Assembly: GCF_001425485.1 (NCBI RefSeq)
Contig: NZ_LMQW01000012.1
Coordinates: forward strand, 418,100 to 482,099
Length of the DNA: 64,000 nucleotides
From: Aureimonas sp. Leaf427
GTDB lineage: Bacteria; Pseudomonadota; Alphaproteobacteria; Rhizobiales; Rhizobiaceae
Reading direction: 5' to 3'
Both the position numbers and the translations under genes were made by a program. Numbering within the stretch: position 1 is the first letter of the stretch; each line of letters starts with the position of its first letter. The notes below the pieces were generated by a model. It worked only from the letters and a program-made list of their open reading frames with translations, was not told where the DNA came from and ran no database searches. Positions 48,237 through 57,770 of this stretch are shown piece after piece.

Positions 48237-50333
48237 ATGGATGATCGACTCTCTCCGTTTAAAGCGGTTTATTGTTTTGGCGCTATTGCTCTGCGAGTGT
48301 CGGGGAGACGTAGCGCGTTGTTCTATCGTTTCATGAGTATCGAGCGCTTCCGACGGATCCTTGGGTTCAAGGGATCGATGCCGGAAATGCAGCTGGCGCA
48401 GTTCCACGCCGTGACGAAACAGGCCGCGCTCTTCTACGCGACCTTCTGGCTCAACACGTCCTCGATCGCCTACAGCTTCTACGGCGTGGCGCCCGATTGG
48501 CTGGTCCTGCCGCCGATCTGCGTGCTCACGCCGGTCTGCCTTCTGCGCACGCTTCACTACCGGCGCAGGCAGTCCGATGCGATCGAGATCGAAGAGGCCG
48601 TCCGCCGGCTTCGGGTCCTCACCCGTTTCGTGCACCACATCATGACCGCGGTCGCGATCTGGTGCATCACGCTCTCGCAGTTCGGCGACCAGACCACCGA
48701 TCTGAAGATCCTCTGCTTCGTGATCCTCCAGGCGCTGTGCAACACGTTCGGGCTGATGCACATTCCCGCCACCGCCCTGCGGGCCGCAGTTCCGTTCAGC
48801 CTGGTCGGCCTCTATTTTCTTCTCTTCAAAGGCCCCGACACGCAACTCGCGTCCCTCACCTTCCTCGTCATGAGCAACGTGGCCGTCACGCTCTCGATCA
48901 TCTATTACGACGTGCTCCTGTCGCGCGTCCTCCAGCACCATCAGCTGAAGCGCCTGGGCGACGAGAACCTGCGGCTGGCCAACACCGATCTCCTGACCGG
49001 CCTGCCCAACCGGCGCAACTTCCTGCAGAAGCTGGAAGCCGAGCTCGCCGCGCCGGGTGCGGCGCTCGATCGGATGCATCTCGTCCTCATCGATCTCGAC
49101 GGCTTCAAGCCGGTCAACGACACCTATGGCCATCTTGCCGGCGACAAGGTCCTGAAGGAGGTGGGACGTCGGCTCTCGGCCTTCCAGGAGCGCTGCGAGG
49201 TCGCCCGGCTGGGCGGCGACGAGTTCGGCATCGTCCTCTACGGCGACCGGCCGGCGGCCCTGCGGCAGGCCGAGGAGATCGCCCGGAGCCTCCGGCAGAC
49301 CTACATGCTCGCCCAAGGCTGCGTGAACGTCGGCGCGACGCTCGGGATCGCCAATGCGGGCGAGGCCAAAGGCGAAATGCTCGAACTCATGGAGAATGCC
49401 GACTACGCGCTCTACGAAGGCAAGGCGGCCGGGCGCAACCAGACCGTGACCTTCGATCTCGGCCACGAGACGGCGCTTCACCATCGCAACCGGATGGAGC
49501 AGACGCTGCGCGACGCCGATCTGGAGGCGGAGCTGTCCCTCCAGTTCCAGCCGATCGTCTGCGCGGCGTCCGGCCAGCCGGTCATGTTCGAGGCGCTGGC
49601 GCGCTGGCAAAGCCCGCTGCTCGGAGCCGTGCCCCCGCAGAACTTCATCGCGATGGCGGAAGCCACCGATCTGATCGGCCATCTGACGAAGATCCTCTTC
49701 GCGAAGGCGCTCTCGGCCGCCACCCTCTGGCCCTCCGGCATCGGCCTGTCGTTCAACCTGTCGGCCCAGGATCTCGTCAATTCCGAAACGACGGCGATGG
49801 TCTCGCAGGCGATCGAGGCGGCCGGCATCGAGCCCGGGCGCATCACGTTCGAACTGACCGAAGGCGGTCTCATCCGCGACTTCGCGGTGGCGCAGGCGAC
49901 GCTGCAGGCGCTGAAGGGGCTCGGCGTCTCTCTGGCGATCGACGATTTCGGCACGGGCTATTCGAGCCTGACCTATGTCCATCGCCTACCGATCGACAAG
50001 CTGAAGATCGACCGGTCCTTCGTGACCGAACTCGAGGAGAGCACCGCCTGCCGCGACATCGTCACGTCCATCATCGGCCTCTGCCGGAGCCAGGGTCTGG
50101 AATGCGTGGCCGAGGGCGTGGAAACCGAGGGCCAGGGCCAGCTCCTGCGCTCGCTCGGCTGCGACCTTCTCCAGGGCTACGGGCCGGGCCGGCCGATGTG
50201 GGAGAAGGACATTGCCGGCTTCATCGCGGCCGCCGAGGGCGAAAGGGCCGCCTCCGCGCGCCAGGAGCCCCCCACCGCGACGGCGGCGGACAGGAGCGCG
50301 GCCTCCGCCGCGCTGGAATGGAACTTCGCCTGA
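48237..50333 (+). CDS. Membrane-bound GGDEF-EAL protein (c-di-GMP turnover)
   Basis: A 698-residue signalling protein. About five to six membrane helices (residues 62-225) form the sensor; a coiled stretch leads to a GGDEF domain (about 245-405) with intact GGDEF (326-330), then an EAL domain (about 420-675) with EAL at 452-454 and the DDFGTGYSSL metal motif. Both catalytic motifs are intact, so synthesis, hydrolysis or both are possible; no RxxD inhibitory site precedes GGDEF. ATG 48237 is chosen; ATG 48333 is an alternative and neither has a clear Shine-Dalgarno. Divergent from the MFS gene and convergent with mutS. Confidence 0.9.
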   Translation: MDDRLSPFKAVYCFGAIALRVSGRRSALFYRFMSIERFRRILGFKGSMPEMQLAQFHAVTKQAALFYATFWLNTSSIAYSFYGVAPDWLVLPPICVLTPVCLLRTLHYRRRQSDAIEIEEAVRRLRVLTRFVHHIMTAVAIWCITLSQFGDQTTDLKILCFVILQALCNTFGLMHIPATALRAAVPFSLVGLYFLLFKGPDTQLASLTFLVMSNVAVTLSIIYYDVLLSRVLQHHQLKRLGDENLRLANTDLLTGLPNRRNFLQKLEAELAAPGAALDRMHLVLIDLDGFKPVNDTYGHLAGDKVLKEVGRRLSAFQERCEVARLGGDEFGIVLYGDRPAALRQAEEIARSLRQTYMLAQGCVNVGATLGIANAGEAKGEMLELMENADYALYEGKAAGRNQTVTFDLGHETALHHRNRMEQTLRDADLEAELSLQFQPIVCAASGQPVMFEALARWQSPLLGAVPPQNFIAMAEATDLIGHLTKILFAKALSAATLWPSGIGLSFNLSAQDLVNSETTAMVSQAIEAAGIEPGRITFELTEGGLIRDFAVAQATLQALKGLGVSLAIDDFGTGYSSLTYVHRLPIDKLKIDRSFVTELEESTACRDIVTSIIGLCRSQGLECVAEGVETEGQGQLLRSLGCDLLQGYGPGRPMWEKDIAGFIAAAEGERAASARQEPPTATAADRSAASAALEWNFA

Positions 50334-50403
50334 ACCGCCGGCCGGCTTCGCGCCCTCCCGGCCACACGGCCCGGCCAACGCGGCCACAGGCGGCGGCGTT
50401 TAT

Positions 50404-53106
50404 TTACTTCGCGGACGGCAGGAGGCCTTTCAGGCGGTAGAGGGCGTCCAGCGCCTCGCGCGGGCTCATCTCGTCGGGCGCCAGACCCGCCAGAGCCGCG
50501 CGAAGCGGGTCCTCGGCGGCGGGGGCCGGCGGCTCGGCCTTGCGCGCGGCGGCGCTGAAGAGCGGCAGGTCGTCGATGAAGGCGGTGCGCCGGCCCGATC
50601 CCTCGCTCGCCCGCTCCAGTTCGGCCAGGACATGGCGCGCGCGCTCCACGACGGCGGCCGGAAGGCCCGCGAGCTTGGCGACCTGGATGCCGTAGGACCG
50701 GTCGGCGACGCCGGCCTTCACCTCGTGCAGGAAGATCACCTCGCCCTCCCATTCCTTCACGCGCATCGTGGCGTTGGACAGGCGTGCCAGACGGGCGGAG
50801 AGCGCCGTCATCTCGTGGAAATGCGTGGCGAAGAGCGCCCGGCAGCGGTTCCTCTCGTGGAGATGCTCGACCGAGGCGAAGGCGATGGAGAGCCCGTCAT
50901 AGGTCGAGGTGCCGCGCCCGATCTCGTCGAGGATGACGAGCGTGCGCGGGCCCGCCTGATGCAGGATCGCGGCCGTCTCCACCATCTCGACCATGAAGGT
51001 CGAGCGTCCCTCCGCCAGATCGTCGGAGGCGCCGACGCGGCTGAAAAGGCGATCGACCGTGCCGATCCGGGCGCTTTGCGCCGGCACGTAGGCGCCGATC
51101 TGCGCCAGCACCGCGATGAGGGCGTTCTGGCGCAGGAAGGTCGACTTGCCGCCCATGTTCGGTCCGGTGAGAAGCCAGATCGCGCCGGCCTCCGGCTTCT
51201 TCGTGCCCGGCGGCGGGGAGAGGTCGCAGTCGTTGGCGACGAAGGCCGGCCCGGCATGCGCCTTCAGCGCGGCCTCGACCACGGGATGGCGCCCGCCCTC
51301 GATGCGGAAGGCGAGGCTGTCGTCCACCTCAGGCCGCGTCCAGTTTTCCGACACGGCGAGGTCCGCCAGCGCCGAGGAGACGTCGAGCACGGCCAGCGCA
51401 TGAGCCGCCGCGCGCAAGGGTTCGGCGGCGGAGACGATCGCCTCCGCCATGTCCGCGTAGGCGCCGAGCTCCAGCGCCAGCGCCTCGGCGGCGGCGCCCG
51501 CGATGCGGCTTTCGAGCTCGGACAGGGCATCCGTCGAATAGCGCATGCAGTTTGCCATGGTCTGGCGGTGGAAGAAGCGCGTGCGCCCCTCCTCCACCCG
51601 CTGGAGCGCGGGCGCGTGGGTCTCCGCGATCTCGACGAAATAGCCGAGCACGTTGTTGTGCTTGATCTTCAGGGACCGGACGCCGGTCTCCTCGGCATAG
51701 CGCCCCTGCAATTCGGCGATGACGCGGCGCGAGCGGTCGCGCAGCGCGCGCGCCTCGTCGAGCGCCGGGATCGCCCCTTCGCGCACGAAGCCGCCGTCGC
51801 GCTTCTGCAGGGGCACGTCGTCGGCGAGGCGCTCGGCGAGCAGGGCTTCCAACTCCGGGGGCAGCGCGCGGAGCGCTTGTCCGGCCTCGGCCAGTTCGGG
51901 CGGTAGATCGCCCTCTAGCCGTTCCGCCAGCGCGCGGGCCGTGACGAGACTGGCGAAGACGGCTTTCAGATCGCGCGGCCCCCCGCGCTCCAGCGAGAGG
52001 CGGGAGACGGCGCGCTCGATGTCGGGCGCCTGGCGCAGCGCGGCGCGCAGCCAGCGGCGCAGATCCGCATCTTCCGCGAAGGCCGCGACGGAATCCTGCC
52101 GGATGCGGATGGCGGCGGGGCTCGTGAGGGGCGAAGCGAGGCGCGTGGCGAGGAGGCGCGCGCCGGGGCCGGTCAGCGTGCGGTCGATCGCGGCCAGCAG
52201 GCTGCCCGCCCGCCCGCCGCCGACGGAGCGGGTGAGTTCGAGGCTCGCGCGGGTGGCGGGGTCGATCAGGAGGACCGCCCCCTCCTCCATGCGCTCGGGG
52301 CGGGCGAGCGCGGGGCGGGCGTCCTTCTGCGTCTTGCCGAGATAGGCGAGGAGCCCCGCCGCCGCCGACAGCTCGGCGCGGGAGAAGTCGCCGAAGCCGG
52401 AAAGCGTCGCGACGCCGTAGAACCGGCAGAGACGCTCCTCGGCGGTGGCGCCGTCGAAGAGGATGGCAGGTTCTGGCCGCGCGAGCGCGCCGAGCCTTGC
52501 GAAGACGGGCGCCATGCCCTCGTCGTGGAACAAAGCGTCGGGCACGACGATCTCGCTCGGCTCGACCGCGAGGATATCGGAGAGGAGCCGGTCCGGCTCG
52601 CTGGCGCGCACCTTGAAGTCGCCGGTCGACAGATCCGCCCAGGCCAGCGCGAAGCTGGCGCCGGCCCCCGTGCCGCCGAGCCGCGAGAGCGCCATCAGAA
52701 AGTTCGCGCGGCCGGGCTCGAGCAGCGTCTCCTCGGTGATCGTGCCGGGGGTGACGAGGCGCACGACGTCGCGCTTGACCACCGACTTGCCGCCGCGCTT
52801 CTTGGCCTCGGCGGGGTCCTCGATCTGCTCGCAGACGGCGACGCGGTGCCCGCGCTCGATCAGCTTGCGAAGATAGTCGTCGGCGGAGACGACGGGCACG
52901 CCCGCCATCGGGATGTCCTCGCCCTCGTGCTTGCCGCGCTTGGTCAGCGCGATGCCGAGCGTGCGGGCCGCGATCGCCGCGTCCTCGAAGAACAGCTCGT
53001 AGAAGTCGCCCATGCGGTAGAAGAGGAGGCAGTCGGGATTGGCCGCCTTGATCTCGATGTACTGCGCCATCATGGGCGTCGGCCCGGGTTCCTTTTCGCC
53101 CGCCAT
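50404..53106 (-). CDS. mutS: DNA mismatch repair protein MutS
   Basis: A 900-residue mismatch-recognition ATPase. The mismatch-binding Phe-x-Glu is in FYELFFEDA near residue 37 ([10 protein letters not shown]), followed by connector, lever and clamp domains, and the ABC-type ATPase: Walker [10 protein letters not shown] (near 640) and [15 protein letters not shown]. The C-terminal dimerisation tail is present ([16 protein letters not shown]). Start ATG 53106. In related genomes mutS is next to glnD, but here three unrelated genes lie between. Confidence 0.97.
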   Translation of the reverse strand: MAGEKEPGPTPMMAQYIEIKAANPDCLLFYRMGDFYELFFEDAAIAARTLGIALTKRGKHEGEDIPMAGVPVVSADDYLRKLIERGHRVAVCEQIEDPAEAKKRGGKSVVKRDVVRLVTPGTITEETLLEPGRANFLMALSRLGGTGAGASFALAWADLSTGDFKVRASEPDRLLSDILAVEPSEIVVPDALFHDEGMAPVFARLGALARPEPAILFDGATAEERLCRFYGVATLSGFGDFSRAELSAAAGLLAYLGKTQKDARPALARPERMEEGAVLLIDPATRASLELTRSVGGGRAGSLLAAIDRTLTGPGARLLATRLASPLTSPAAIRIRQDSVAAFAEDADLRRWLRAALRQAPDIERAVSRLSLERGGPRDLKAVFASLVTARALAERLEGDLPPELAEAGQALRALPPELEALLAERLADDVPLQKRDGGFVREGAIPALDEARALRDRSRRVIAELQGRYAEETGVRSLKIKHNNVLGYFVEIAETHAPALQRVEEGRTRFFHRQTMANCMRYSTDALSELESRIAGAAAEALALELGAYADMAEAIVSAAEPLRAAAHALAVLDVSSALADLAVSENWTRPEVDDSLAFRIEGGRHPVVEAALKAHAGPAFVANDCDLSPPPGTKKPEAGAIWLLTGPNMGGKSTFLRQNALIAVLAQIGAYVPAQSARIGTVDRLFSRVGASDDLAEGRSTFMVEMVETAAILHQAGPRTLVILDEIGRGTSTYDGLSIAFASVEHLHERNRCRALFATHFHEMTALSARLARLSNATMRVKEWEGEVIFLHEVKAGVADRSYGIQVAKLAGLPAAVVERARHVLAELERASEGSGRRTAFIDDLPLFSAAARKAEPPAPAAEDPLRAALAGLAPDEMSPREALDALYRLKGLLPSAK

Positions 53107-53563
53107 CAATCGTCCCGGTTCGCCGCCGTCTCGTCCCGGCCGCGGCCGGGATGTCCCAAGGTGCCGCGCAAGAAAACCCTCGCGCCCTCCGGTTCCTACA
53201 GAGCTTCATGGAAAGGCAAAAGGGCCGGCGCGCCGTCCTCCACCTCTATCGGACCTTGGGCGCGTGCGGCGCTGGGGCCGGGCGAACCCTCGGGCGTCAT
53301 GATCCGGCTAGCGCATGCCCTGTGTCGGCGGCGGCCTCGCTCGTCCCGCGGGCAAGGCGGCCCCGCTCCTTCCCCACACGGTTTCATCGCTCGATTCCCG
53401 TCGCTCGGACATGTTTCGTTGCAATGCGGCAATTGCCCGCCGGCCGGAATTCGAGCATAATCATTTCATAGGGACAGCGCCTTCGGCAGTTGGAAAAACG
53501 GCGGGCAGACCCCACGTTCGACAGCTGCGATCCCTTCATCGCGCGTACCCTTGCGAGGCTCTC
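53107..53563. other. Gene-free region between mutS and the DUF1236 gene
   Basis: A 457-base divergent control region with no credible ORF. Its only clear element is the promoter-like pair at 53433-53461 reading toward the DUF1236 gene. Confidence 0.5.
53433..53461 (+). promoter_or_regulatory. Putative promoter of the DUF1236 gene
   Basis: TTGCCC (-35, 53433-53438) and CATAAT (-10, 53456-53461) are 17 bases apart, giving a leader of about 95 bases before ATG 53564. Confidence 0.45.
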
Positions 53564-53860
53564 ATGCGTCTTCGTCTTCTGACCGCCGCCCTTGGCGCCC
53601 TGGCCGGCGTCCTCGTCGCCGGCAGCGCCTTGGCGGCCGCGGCCGACCAGGGGGCGGACGTCAAGGTCTACGACTATGCCGTCGAGAACCCGGTCGACGA
53701 CAGCCCTCTTCCCATTCCGCCCTCGCTCGGCGAGACCGTTCCGCGCACGGTCAGCCTCGTGCCGCTGAGCAAGGAATCGGGCTACGCCTATTTCTACTAC
53801 AATGGCAGCCCGGTGATCGTGGACATGCGGACGCGCAGCGTCGTGCGCTTCGGCCAGTAG
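53564..53860 (+). CDS. DUF1236-type exported protein
   Basis: A 98-residue protein with a signal peptide (MRLRLLTAALGALAGVLVAG, cleavage after ALAAA). The C-terminal half holds the DUF1236 pattern: ETVPRTVSLVPLSKESGYAY, a short strand, then PVIVDMRTRSVVRFGQ. These small periplasmic proteins of Rhizobiales have no known function. No strong Shine-Dalgarno is seen, but the signal peptide fixes the start. Longer upstream frame to 53315 is not coding. Confidence 0.8.
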   Translation: MRLRLLTAALGALAGVLVAGSALAAAADQGADVKVYDYAVENPVDDSPLPIPPSLGETVPRTVSLVPLSKESGYAYFYYNGSPVIVDMRTRSVVRFGQ

Positions 53861-53908
53861 GGTCGCGAGCTTTCGCGGATCGAGGGTTCTTGAGGTCGGC
53901 GCTTTATG

Positions 53909-53955
53909 GCGCCCCCCTCTGCCTGCCGGCATCTCTCCTCGAGGGGGGGAGATCA
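53909..53955. repeat. Dispersed palindromic intergenic repeat, copy C (inverted)
   Basis: gcccccctctgcctgccggc then atctctcctcgagggggggag: an inverted copy of the unit at 27-86. It forms an inverted pair with copy D at 53996-54050, separated by about 40 bases. Confidence 0.6.
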
Positions 53956-53995
53956 GGCTTGTCGCGAGGTTTTCGATTTCGATCGAACGGCAGAG

Positions 53996-54050
53996 CTGCC
54001 GATCTCCCCCCCTTGAGGGGAAAATGCCGGCAGGCAGAGGGAGGCACCGT
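53996..54050. repeat. Dispersed palindromic intergenic repeat, copy D
   Basis: gatctccccccccttgagggg then aatgccggcaggcagagg, the best match to copy A. Together copies C and D occupy much of the 364-base gap between the DUF1236 gene and olsB; no ORF is present there. Confidence 0.6.
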
Positions 54051-54178
54051 CGAGCGCGACCCTTCAGCCGAACCGGATTTTCAGACCAACGGCCGAAGAT
54101 CCTGACCCATCCGGCCGCTGACGGCATTGCGAATGTCTCAATGGCGTTCGAGGCTTGAGACATCCGCAAACGGAAGAC

Positions 54179-54203
54179 CGCGAGTCATTTTCAGTGACTC
54201 GCG
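54179..54203 (-). terminator. Hairpin downstream of olsB
   Basis: CGCGAGTCA and TGACTCGCG form a perfect 9-bp stem with a 7-base loop, 22 bases beyond the olsB stop. It has no T-run, so it may stabilise the 3' end rather than terminate transcription alone. Confidence 0.45.
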
Positions 54204-54224
54204 ATATCACGCCGACTCCCGGTA

Positions 54225-55151
54225 TCACGCCAGGAAACGACCGGACTCGTCTCCGTAATATTCGATGTAGCGCGGATGGATGTTGGCGACGGGCAGGACG
54301 ACTAGGACGTCGGTCGTGCCGAACTGGCGGTCCACCACGGCATCCTCTCCGATATGGCCGCCGAGGCGCAGATAGCCCTTGAGGAGCGGCGGGAGCGAGG
54401 CGAGCGCGCGGCGCTGGTCGGCTCCGGCGGGCGGCGGCGTCACGGGCGCGCGGCGCTCGGGGCGGGCGCGAACGCGCCATTCGGCGGGCGGCGCGGAGGA
54501 TTCGCGCAGGAAGGCAAGCGGGGTCGCAAGGCTCGCCGGGTCCGTGCCCGCCAGCGACGCGCAGCCGAAGAGGACATCCACCCGGTGCTTGCGCACATAG
54601 GACCAGATGCCCTGCCAGAGCAGCTCGACCGTGCGCTTGCCGCGATAGTCCTTGAGGACGCAGGAGCGGCCGAGCTCCAAAAAGGTCAGGCCCTTATGGC
54701 GCGCCAACATCGGCGCGATGTCGAACTCGGAGGCCGTGTAGAAGCCGCCGGCCAGTTCCGCCGCCTCCTGGCGCATCAGCCGGTACGTGCCGACGATGCG
54801 CTCGGAGAGATCGCCGTCGCGGTCGCGGTCGATGACGAGGAGATGGTCGCAATAGCGGTCGAAGGCGTCCTTGTCCCGGCGCGTCATCTTCTGGAGCCGG
54901 CTCGGACGGGCCGACATCTCCTCGTAGAAGACGCGGTAGCGCAGCTGCTGGGCGGCCCGCACCTCGGCGGCGGAGCGGGCGAGACGCACGTCGAGCGAGC
55001 CGAGACGCCCGAGCAGGCCCGCCTCCGGATCGAACCGGCCGGGCACGCGCCGGGCGCCCGCCGGGATCATCGCCTCGAGGGCGGACCGGATGGCCGGGGC
55101 GAGCTGGCTGAGAGCCTCGCCTTCGGGGGACGCCGTCCTGAAGAGGTTCAT
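54225..55151 (-). CDS. olsB: L-ornithine N-acyltransferase (ornithine lipid synthesis)
   Basis: A 308-residue GNAT-type enzyme that transfers a 3-hydroxyacyl group from ACP to ornithine, making lyso-ornithine lipid. Family segments: VRLARSAAEVRAAQQLRYRV, FYEEM, DRYCDHLLVID, VGTYRLMRQE, FLELGRSCVLKDYRGKRT and FGCASLAGTDP. The 40 N-terminal residues are typical of rhizobial OlsB. ATG 55151 follows AAGGAG. The partner acyltransferase is most likely the olsA-like gene at 35881-36678. Downstream and on the same strand as an AcuI-like gene. Confidence 0.93.
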   Translation of the reverse strand: MNLFRTASPEGEALSQLAPAIRSALEAMIPAGARRVPGRFDPEAGLLGRLGSLDVRLARSAAEVRAAQQLRYRVFYEEMSARPSRLQKMTRRDKDAFDRYCDHLLVIDRDRDGDLSERIVGTYRLMRQEAAELAGGFYTASEFDIAPMLARHKGLTFLELGRSCVLKDYRGKRTVELLWQGIWSYVRKHRVDVLFGCASLAGTDPASLATPLAFLRESSAPPAEWRVRARPERRAPVTPPPAGADQRRALASLPPLLKGYLRLGGHIGEDAVVDRQFGTTDVLVVLPVANIHPRYIEYYGDESGRFLA

Positions 55152-55381
55152 CGAGGGCTCCTTCGCGGGCGCCCGTCCGGCCGCCTGTCCCCCAGGCCAT
55201 AATACGGCTCGACAACGGTTTCGTGACCATCGCGCCGCCGGGCCGCAAAGATAGCGCGCCGGCCCCTCGATCGCCGGCGCGTCCGGGTCGATCTCCCGGG
55301 CGTCGGGTCGATAGGGCGCGAAGGCGGCAGGCCGTGCGCGCCGATCGTGAAAGCCGGTCTCGGCCCGCCCCATCGCCGTCG

Positions 55382-56374
55382 TCAGCCCATCTCGACGACG
55401 AGGCGGCCGCGAACGCCGCCCTCGACGATGCGATGCGCCGCAGCCTCGATGTCGTCGAAGCCGATTTTCGTCGTCAGCGAGGCGAGATGCGCCGGATCGA
55501 GATCGAGCGCGAGACGGCGCCAAGCCTCCAGGCGCAGCGCCTTGTCCGCCATGACGGAATCGATGCCGAGCAGCGAGACGCCGCGCAGGATGAAGGGGGC
55601 GACCGTCACCGGCAGGTCCATGCCCTGCGCCAGACCGCAGGCGGCGATGGCGCCGCCGCGCTTGGTGCCCGCGAGGACGTTGGCGAGCGTGTGGCTGCCC
55701 ACCGCGTCGATGCCGGCCGCCCAGCGCTCCGCGGCGAGCGGCTTGCCGGGCTCGGACAGCTCGCGCCGGTCGACGATCTCGGCGGCGCCGAGGCCCTTCA
55801 GGTAGTCGGCCTCCTCCGGCCGGCCGGTCGAGGCGATCACATGCCAGCCGAGCTTGGCCAGAAGCGACACGGCGACCGAGCCGACGCCGCCGGACGCGCC
55901 GGTGACGATGGCGGGGCCGGCGGCGGGGGTCAGGCCCGCTCGCTCCAGCGCCATGACCGAGAGCATGGCGGTGTAGCCGGCCGTGCCGATGGCCATCGCC
56001 TCGGACGGCGTGAAGGCGTCCGGCAGCGGCACCAGCCATTCGCCCTTCAGCCGGGCCCGGCCGGCAAAGGCGCCGTAATGCACCTCGCCGACGCCCCAGC
56101 CGTTCAGGACGACGCGGTCGCCCGCTGTCCAGTCCGGGTTCCGCGAGGAGATGACGGTGCCTGCGAGATCGACGCCCGGGATCATCGGCCAGCGGCGCAC
56201 GACGGGCGACTTGCCGGTGATGGCGAGCCCGTCCTTGTAGTTCACCGTGGTCGCCTCGACGCGGACGTCCACGTCCCCGTCCATGAGATCGGCCGGCGTC
56301 AGCTCGACCCGGTCGACGCGCTGGACCTTGTCCGGCCCCCGGGAGATCAGGATCGCGCGAAATGTCTCGTCCAT
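55382..56374 (-). CDS. MDR oxidoreductase, AcuI/YhdH acrylyl-CoA reductase-like
   Basis: A 330-residue zinc-independent medium-chain reductase. The GroES-like N-terminus contains TTVNYKDGLAITGKSPVVR and PMIPGVDLAGTV; the NADPH site is VTGASGGVGSVAVSLLAKLG. This pattern fits AcuI/YhdH, which reduce acryloyl-CoA to propionyl-CoA and protect against acrylate. In this organism no DMSP or 3-hydroxypropionate genes are nearby, so physiology is unproven. Start ATG 56374. Confidence 0.9.
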   Translation of the reverse strand: MDETFRAILISRGPDKVQRVDRVELTPADLMDGDVDVRVEATTVNYKDGLAITGKSPVVRRWPMIPGVDLAGTVISSRNPDWTAGDRVVLNGWGVGEVHYGAFAGRARLKGEWLVPLPDAFTPSEAMAIGTAGYTAMLSVMALERAGLTPAAGPAIVTGASGGVGSVAVSLLAKLGWHVIASTGRPEEADYLKGLGAAEIVDRRELSEPGKPLAAERWAAGIDAVGSHTLANVLAGTKRGGAIAACGLAQGMDLPVTVAPFILRGVSLLGIDSVMADKALRLEAWRRLALDLDPAHLASLTTKIGFDDIEAAAHRIVEGGVRGRLVVEMG

Positions 56375-56410
56375 GTCGATGTCTCCTTCGACTCTGCCGG
56401 GGCTACGGCT

Positions 56411-56905
56411 CTATCGGGACTGCTGGTCGCGCGCGGCGGCCTTGGCGCGGCCGGCGAAGAGAAACTCGTCGAGGATCACCAGCGCGGCACCGACGGAGAT
56501 GAGCGCGTCGGCCAGATTGAAGACCGCGAAGCTCCAGACCGGCGTGTGAAAGAGGACGTAGTCGACGACATAGCCGAGCCGCACGCGATCGATGAGGTTG
56601 CCGATGGCACCGCCGACGATCATCGCGAAGGCCAGATGCGACCAGCGCCGCTCGGGCGGCGTCTTCCACCAGAGCCAGCCGACAAAGACGAGCACGAAGG
56701 CCGCCATGACGGCAAGGCCGAGATCCCCCATGCCCTCGAACATGGAGAAGGCGATGCCTTCGTTGCGCGCATGGAAGAGCGCCAGGAACGGCAGGAGCTC
56801 GATCGAGGCGCCGAGCGGCATGGTGGCGACGACGAGCGCCTTCGCCGCCTGATCGGCGATCACCGAGGCCGCCACGACGAGGGCTCCGAGAGCGAGCGGC
56901 CTCAA
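56411..56905 (-). CDS. lspA: Lipoprotein signal peptidase (signal peptidase II)
   Basis: A 164-residue, four-helix inner-membrane aspartic protease that removes prolipoprotein signal peptides. Catalytic Asp115 (GYVVDYV) and Asp133 (FNLADA), the GAIGNLIDR motif and FHARNEGIAFSM are conserved. Its first bases overlap the end of the upstream RNA methyltransferase gene by four (ATGA type). Works with Lnt, encoded elsewhere in the window. Confidence 0.96.
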   Translation of the reverse strand: MRPLALGALVVAASVIADQAAKALVVATMPLGASIELLPFLALFHARNEGIAFSMFEGMGDLGLAVMAAFVLVFVGWLWWKTPPERRWSHLAFAMIVGGAIGNLIDRVRLGYVVDYVLFHTPVWSFAVFNLADALISVGAALVILDEFLFAGRAKAAARDQQSR

Positions 56906-57768
56906 AGGATAAGCGCCTTCCGCCTCGCCTCGAACAGCATGACGCCCGTCGCGATCGCGAGATTGAGGCTGTCCGCCTTGCCCGCCTGCGGAATGCGCAG
57001 GAGCTGGTCGCAGGCCTTGGCGAGCGGCTCGGAGAGGCCGGACTGCTCGTTGCCCATGAGAAGCATCAGCGGCCGCTCGCCATAGGCGGGCGTGCGGTAG
57101 TCCACCGCGCCCGACATGTGCGTGCCCGCGACGAGTCCCTTGAACTTCGTGCGCCAGCCGAGAAACTGACCCTCGCTGGCGCGCGCGATCGGCACGGCGA
57201 AGATCGAGCCCATCGTGGCGCGCACCGTCTCCAGCGAGAAGGGATCGACGCAGTCGCCGATGAGGACGACGCCCTTGGCCCCGACCGCGTCCACCGTGCG
57301 CAGGATCGTGCCGAGATTGCCGGGATCGCGCACGCGGTCGAGCGCGACGACGACGCCGTTGCCGCTGAAATCGAGCTTGTCGAGCGCGACCGTGCGCTGC
57401 TTGAAGACGCCGATGGCGCTTTGCGGATTGTCGCGCCGCGTGATGACGCCCAGGACCGTTTCGGAGGCTTCCACGAGATCGGCGCCGAGCGCCACCGCGC
57501 GGGCCGCCGCCTTGGTGAGAAGCGGGTTGTGGAGCTGGGATTTGGCGACGACCAGCGTCTTCATCTCCCAGCCCGCGTCGATCGCGTCGAGCACGAGCTT
57601 CAGCCCTTCCGCGATGAAGAGGCCGGTGTCGTCGCGGCCCTTCTTCACCGAGAGCGCGCGGATGTCCTTGATGATCGGATTGGAGACGCTGGACAGTTCC
57701 TTGACGCGGCCGGGCGCGGAAAGGTCGGGGCGCTTCTCGCGGCGTTCGCCGTCGTGTTCGTCGGCCAT
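56902..57768 (-). CDS. TrmH/SpoU-family RNA 2'-O-methyltransferase
   Basis: A 288-residue SPOUT enzyme: an N-terminal substrate-binding domain (NPIIKDIRALSVKKGRDDTG, LFIAEGLKLVLDAI) and the knotted domain with ALDRVRDPGNLGTILRT (motif 1), LLMGNEQSGLSEPL (motif 2) and RIPQAGKADSLNLAIA (motif 3). The length and N-terminal domain are those of RlmB/TsnR-type rRNA methyltransferases; which nucleotide it modifies is unclear. Two bases after the RlmI-like gene; overlaps lspA. Confidence 0.92.
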   Translation of the reverse strand: MADEHDGERREKRPDLSAPGRVKELSSVSNPIIKDIRALSVKKGRDDTGLFIAEGLKLVLDAIDAGWEMKTLVVAKSQLHNPLLTKAAARAVALGADLVEASETVLGVITRRDNPQSAIGVFKQRTVALDKLDFSGNGVVVALDRVRDPGNLGTILRTVDAVGAKGVVLIGDCVDPFSLETVRATMGSIFAVPIARASEGQFLGWRTKFKGLVAGTHMSGAVDYRTPAYGERPLMLLMGNEQSGLSEPLAKACDQLLRIPQAGKADSLNLAIATGVMLFEARRKALIL

Positions 57769-57770
57769 GG

